DNA of 64,000 nucleotides, taken from positions 27,626-91,625 of the forward strand of contig BAAHQB010000450.1 in the NCBI GenBank assembly GCA_054601695.1, in the 5' to 3' direction. The translations under genes were made by a program, and so were the position numbers. Source of the stretch: Amorphochlora amoebiformis. Taxonomy: Eukaryota > Cercozoa > Chlorarachniophyceae. Numbering within the stretch: the first letter of the stretch is position 1; every line of letters starts with the position of its first letter. This document shows positions 61,188 through 64,000 of this stretch, piece by piece. The notes under the pieces were generated by a model. The model did no database searches. It saw nothing but the letters and a program-made list of their open reading frames with translations, and was not told where the DNA came from.

Positions 61188-61317
61188 ATATGTGTGTGCG
61201 GGCATGTGTGTGTACATATATGTGTATATGTGTATATATGTGTGGGTGTTTGTACACACATGCATGCATGTGTTTACAAACACATACACTCGTTTGTATG
61301 TGTATATGTGTATATAT

Positions 61318-61375
<58 letters not shown>

Positions 61376-61397
61376 CCACATTCTTACATCATATGCC

Positions 61398-61592
61398 ATC
61401 AGGAGCTCCCTCAGGGGTCCCTACAAGGTCTCCGGTGAGTTCGAATCCAAGCCAAGCCCCAAGTTCACTCTCGCCGTCTCCCAACACCCTTCCTCGCAAC
61501 ACCCCTCAACGCAAGGACCTTCTTCGTCTCCTTCTAGCCGCCCTGCAAGCGCTCATCCTGCATCAGGTTTCTTATCTGGTCATGTATGAGTT
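61398..61592 (+). repeat. Ser/Pro-rich exon cassette, copy 3 (frameshifted)
   Basis: Same cassette, but CGTCCTCGCAACACCC is reduced to CGTCTCCCAACACCC, a one-base loss that breaks the Ser/Pro frame. Confidence 0.6.
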
Positions 61593-61675
61593 TTCAATAT
61601 GTCACTGTAAATGTATCCTGCTGGGGATATCTACATTGTATGATATAGATTATGTAGTTATCTATATGTATAACA

Positions 61676-61724
<49 letters not shown>

Positions 61725-61737
61725 TTAAAAATATATA

Positions 61738-62125
61738 CAGGGTGAAAGCGACAATGTAAATAGCATCAGGGATGCATTTTGGAGATATATTCAATAATAG
61801 GAAATATCGATAGCGTCTTAAGTATTGTCGTAGGTATATAGAGAGAGCTCGGGATTCTGGGGATTTTAAGACATCATCTGATTTCGTAGAGCCCGGTAGT
61901 TACTAGTTTTCACGAGGCTTCCGAGTATTCGATGACAGGACATGATTTGAAGACACGTCACGGTCTTGGAACTTTCCCGAAGATTCCAGAGGGTTTGAGA
62001 AGTTCGAACGTTTGTAGAAAAATCTTGACTGAAGTAGCTGACAATTCCCTTCAGCATCCGTTATGAATTCAATGCACTACAACCAATATCGGGACTACCG
62101 TTCTGTCATACCGCTGCACGCTATG
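61738..62125 (-). mobile_element. SINE-like element, copy 7 (reverse)
   Basis: The minus strand carries the head GCAGCGGTATGACAGAACGG and GTAGTCCC, a body with GGGAATTGTC, GGAATCTTCGGGAAAG and GAAGCCTCGTG, and a tail ending GATGCTATTTACATTGTCGC. It is the only copy outside the ABCG gene. Confidence 0.6.
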
Positions 62126-62317
62126 TGCATATATGTGTGTGCATATGCATATGCATATATATATATATATATATATAAATTACATATATAGCACAGTACA
62201 TATATACACATATATGTATACATATACAGATATATACATATATATATATATATATATTATACATATGTATATGTATATATATATATATAATTTTTAACCA
62301 CATTCTTACATCATATG

Positions 62318-62436
62318 CACCAGGAGCTCCCTCAAGGGTCCCTACAAGGTCTCCGGTGAGTTCGAATCCAAGCCAAGCCCCAACTTCACTCTCGCCGGTC
62401 TCCCAACACCCTTCCTCGCAACATCCCTCAACGCAA
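62318..62436 (+). repeat. Ser/Pro-rich exon cassette, copy 4, truncated by telomeric repeat
   Basis: Shares the start of copy 3 (CAGGAGCTCCCTCA, GGGTCCCTACAAGG) but stops at CTCAACGCAAGG, where TTAGGG repeats begin at 62437. Confidence 0.75.
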
Positions 62437-62470
62437 GGGTTAGGGTTAGGGTTAGGGTTAGGGTTAGGTT
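62437..62470. repeat. Short interstitial TTAGGG run
   Basis: Five TTAGGG units in the same orientation as the chromosome end, fused to a broken gene cassette about 950 bp inside the terminal array. Confidence 0.9.
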
Positions 62471-62578
62471 CGAGGACTCCTAATGAGTGTAGCTATCCAT
62501 GTAGAGCAAGTTAGTTGAACACCGAAGTAAATTTCACAAACACAACATGCATATACAATATAAATAAATGAACGTACA

Positions 62579-62614
<36 letters not shown>

Positions 62615-63420
62615 GGAAATATAGAATATAAATATATATATATATAACATAATCATACACGATATGCACAAACAAATAAATATGTATACATACAATGTGT
62701 GTGGGGGGCTTACCTTGCACCCGACCAACGTTCCTGCGAATGACAGTTTCGGCCCTCTTACGGTGGGGACTCATAAGGGGGGAACCGTCGCAGGATGTCG
62801 GTCTTGCAGGCAGGCTTGCTTCTTGCCATGTGTGTCTCGCGAAACGGATAGCCCGGGGCGTCTTTCAAGGGCTTGACACGTGTATTGTGGTGGCTCAGGT
62901 CGTGACATGGGGCTCTGAGCCAGGATTCCGGGGATTCCAGGAGATTGGCAGGCATTGGCGGGCAGTGACGGGGGGTCTCATTGCAAACCAGAATAGAGGT
63001 TGGCGTAGGTTAAATTAAACGGCGTATGCATATACATATTAACAATGGAGCTTCGGGGTCTCCATACGCTTGGGGTGTGACGGGGCGGGCTTCGGTCGCT
63101 GTAGATGGCTTGGGAGAAGACTTTTGAGAAGGGAAGGTGTGGTGGTCTCTCGCTTTGAAGGAGGTTGTATTCGTCGTGCTCCCAGGTCATATTACGCTTG
63201 CAGACGGTGCTTTTGTAGCTTGTCATGCTGTATTATGCGCGGGACGTATGCAGAACTTGTAATGATCGTTGATAATACTCTTCTCGATTTTATTTTTTAT
63301 ACACCGACGGGGTCACAAGCCTCCAGTGAAAGTTAGTAGCTCAGTGTCTATGTCCAGGAGAGATGCATCCAGGTCATGGATAGGGTGACTAAAAATTACT
63401 AGATTAAGGTGTCCTAGGTG
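62471..63420. other. Subtelomeric unique region
   Basis: Contains (TA)n at 62580-62650 and a GC-richer block at 62700-63330. On the minus strand an exon-like piece reads MSPHRKRAETVIRRNVGRVQ and ends at a GTAAGC donor near 62713. I cannot extend it into a gene. On the plus strand the same block is open for about 100 codons without recognisable similarity. Confidence 0.35.
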
Positions 63421-63424
63421 TCAA

Positions 63425-64000
63425 GTAGGGTCGGGTTAGGGTTAGGGTGTCGGGTTAGGGTGTCGGGTTAGGGTTAGGGTTAGGGTGTCGGGTTAGGGTA
63501 AGGGTGTCGGGTTAGGGTTAGGGTTAGGGTGTCGGGTTAGGGTTAGGGTGTCGGGTTAGGGTTAGGGTTAGGGTTAGGGTGTCGGGTTAGGATGTCGGGT
63601 TAGGGTGTCGGGTTAGGGTGTCGGGTTACTAGGGTTAGGCTAGTAGGGTTAGGGTTAGGGTTAGGGTGTCGGGTTAGGGTGTCGGGTTAGGGTTAGGGTT
63701 AGGGTTAGGGTTAGGGTTAGGGTTAGGGTTAGGGTTAGGGTGTCGGGTTAGGGTTAGGGTTAGGGTTAGGGTTAGGGTTAGGGTTAGGGTTAGGGTTAGG
63801 GTGTCGGGTTAGGGTTAGGGTTAGGGTTAGGGTGTCGGGTTAGGGTTAGGGTTAGGGTGTCGGGTTAGGGTTAGGGTTAGGGTTAGGGTTAGGGTTAGGG
63901 TTAGGGTTAGGGTTAGGGTTAGGGTTCGGGTTAGGGTTAGGGTTAGGGTTCGGGTTAGGGTTCGGGTTAGGGTTAGGGTTAGGGTTAGGGTTAGGGTTAG
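63425..64000 (+). repeat. Telomere, TTAGGG with TTAGGGTGTCGGG variants
   Basis: G-rich strand runs 5'->3' to the end of the window, as expected for a right chromosome end. Inner units are often interrupted by TGTCGGG; the outer ~100 bp is almost pure TTAGGG apart from a few TTCGGG units. Confidence 0.97.

Overview
This is a nuclear eukaryotic sequence, and its right-hand end is a chromosome end: TTAGGG repeats run to the last base in the orientation expected of a telomere. The genes have many small exons (mostly 27-140 nt) with GT-AG boundaries. Most introns are inflated by (TA)n microsatellites and local minisatellites. One predicted protein has a signal peptide, a transit-like stretch and a twin-arginine thylakoid signal, which suggests an alga with a complex plastid. 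With TTAGGG telomeres I favour an ochrophyte (photosynthetic stramenopile); a haptophyte or chlorarachniophyte is not excluded. I built the gene models by hand, joining exons only where splice sites and reading phase agreed. There is no transcript evidence.

Layout. At 0.8-5.5 kb (-) lies a PLAC8-family cysteine-rich membrane protein that runs off the left edge. At 5.5-7.4 kb (+) is a charged protein of unknown function. At 8.8-11.2 kb (-) is a small unknown protein of nine exons. At 12.4-13.3 kb (-) is a probable thylakoid-lumen protein. At 13.45-15.26 kb (+) is a complete mitochondrial carrier (10 exons, 267 aa). At 16.7-25.0 kb (-) is a complete ribulose-phosphate 3-epimerase (11 exons, 231 aa, all metal ligands present). 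At 25.4-28.4 kb (-) is an unrecognised gene whose 3' end I could not place. At 28.5-57.2 kb (+) is a complete ABCG half-transporter of the plant ABCG24/ABCG28 type, with a Cys-rich ectodomain, ABC domain and membrane domain (41 exons, 889 aa). From 59.5 kb to the end is subtelomeric sequence: a frameshifted C-type lectin domain, four copies of a Ser/Pro-rich cassette, and the telomere.

Three gene pairs are divergent, with start codons only 46, 118 and 115 bp apart, so the gene-control regions are compact although the introns are huge. Seven copies of a tRNA-headed SINE-like element are present, six of them in ABCG introns.

The most unusual feature is a repeated pattern in the introns. In at least a dozen introns across six genes the minisatellite next to an exon is built from copies of that exon's own splice junction (donor or acceptor plus about 10-25 nt of exon). 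This creates arrays of decoy splice sites. I know of no named system that matches this.
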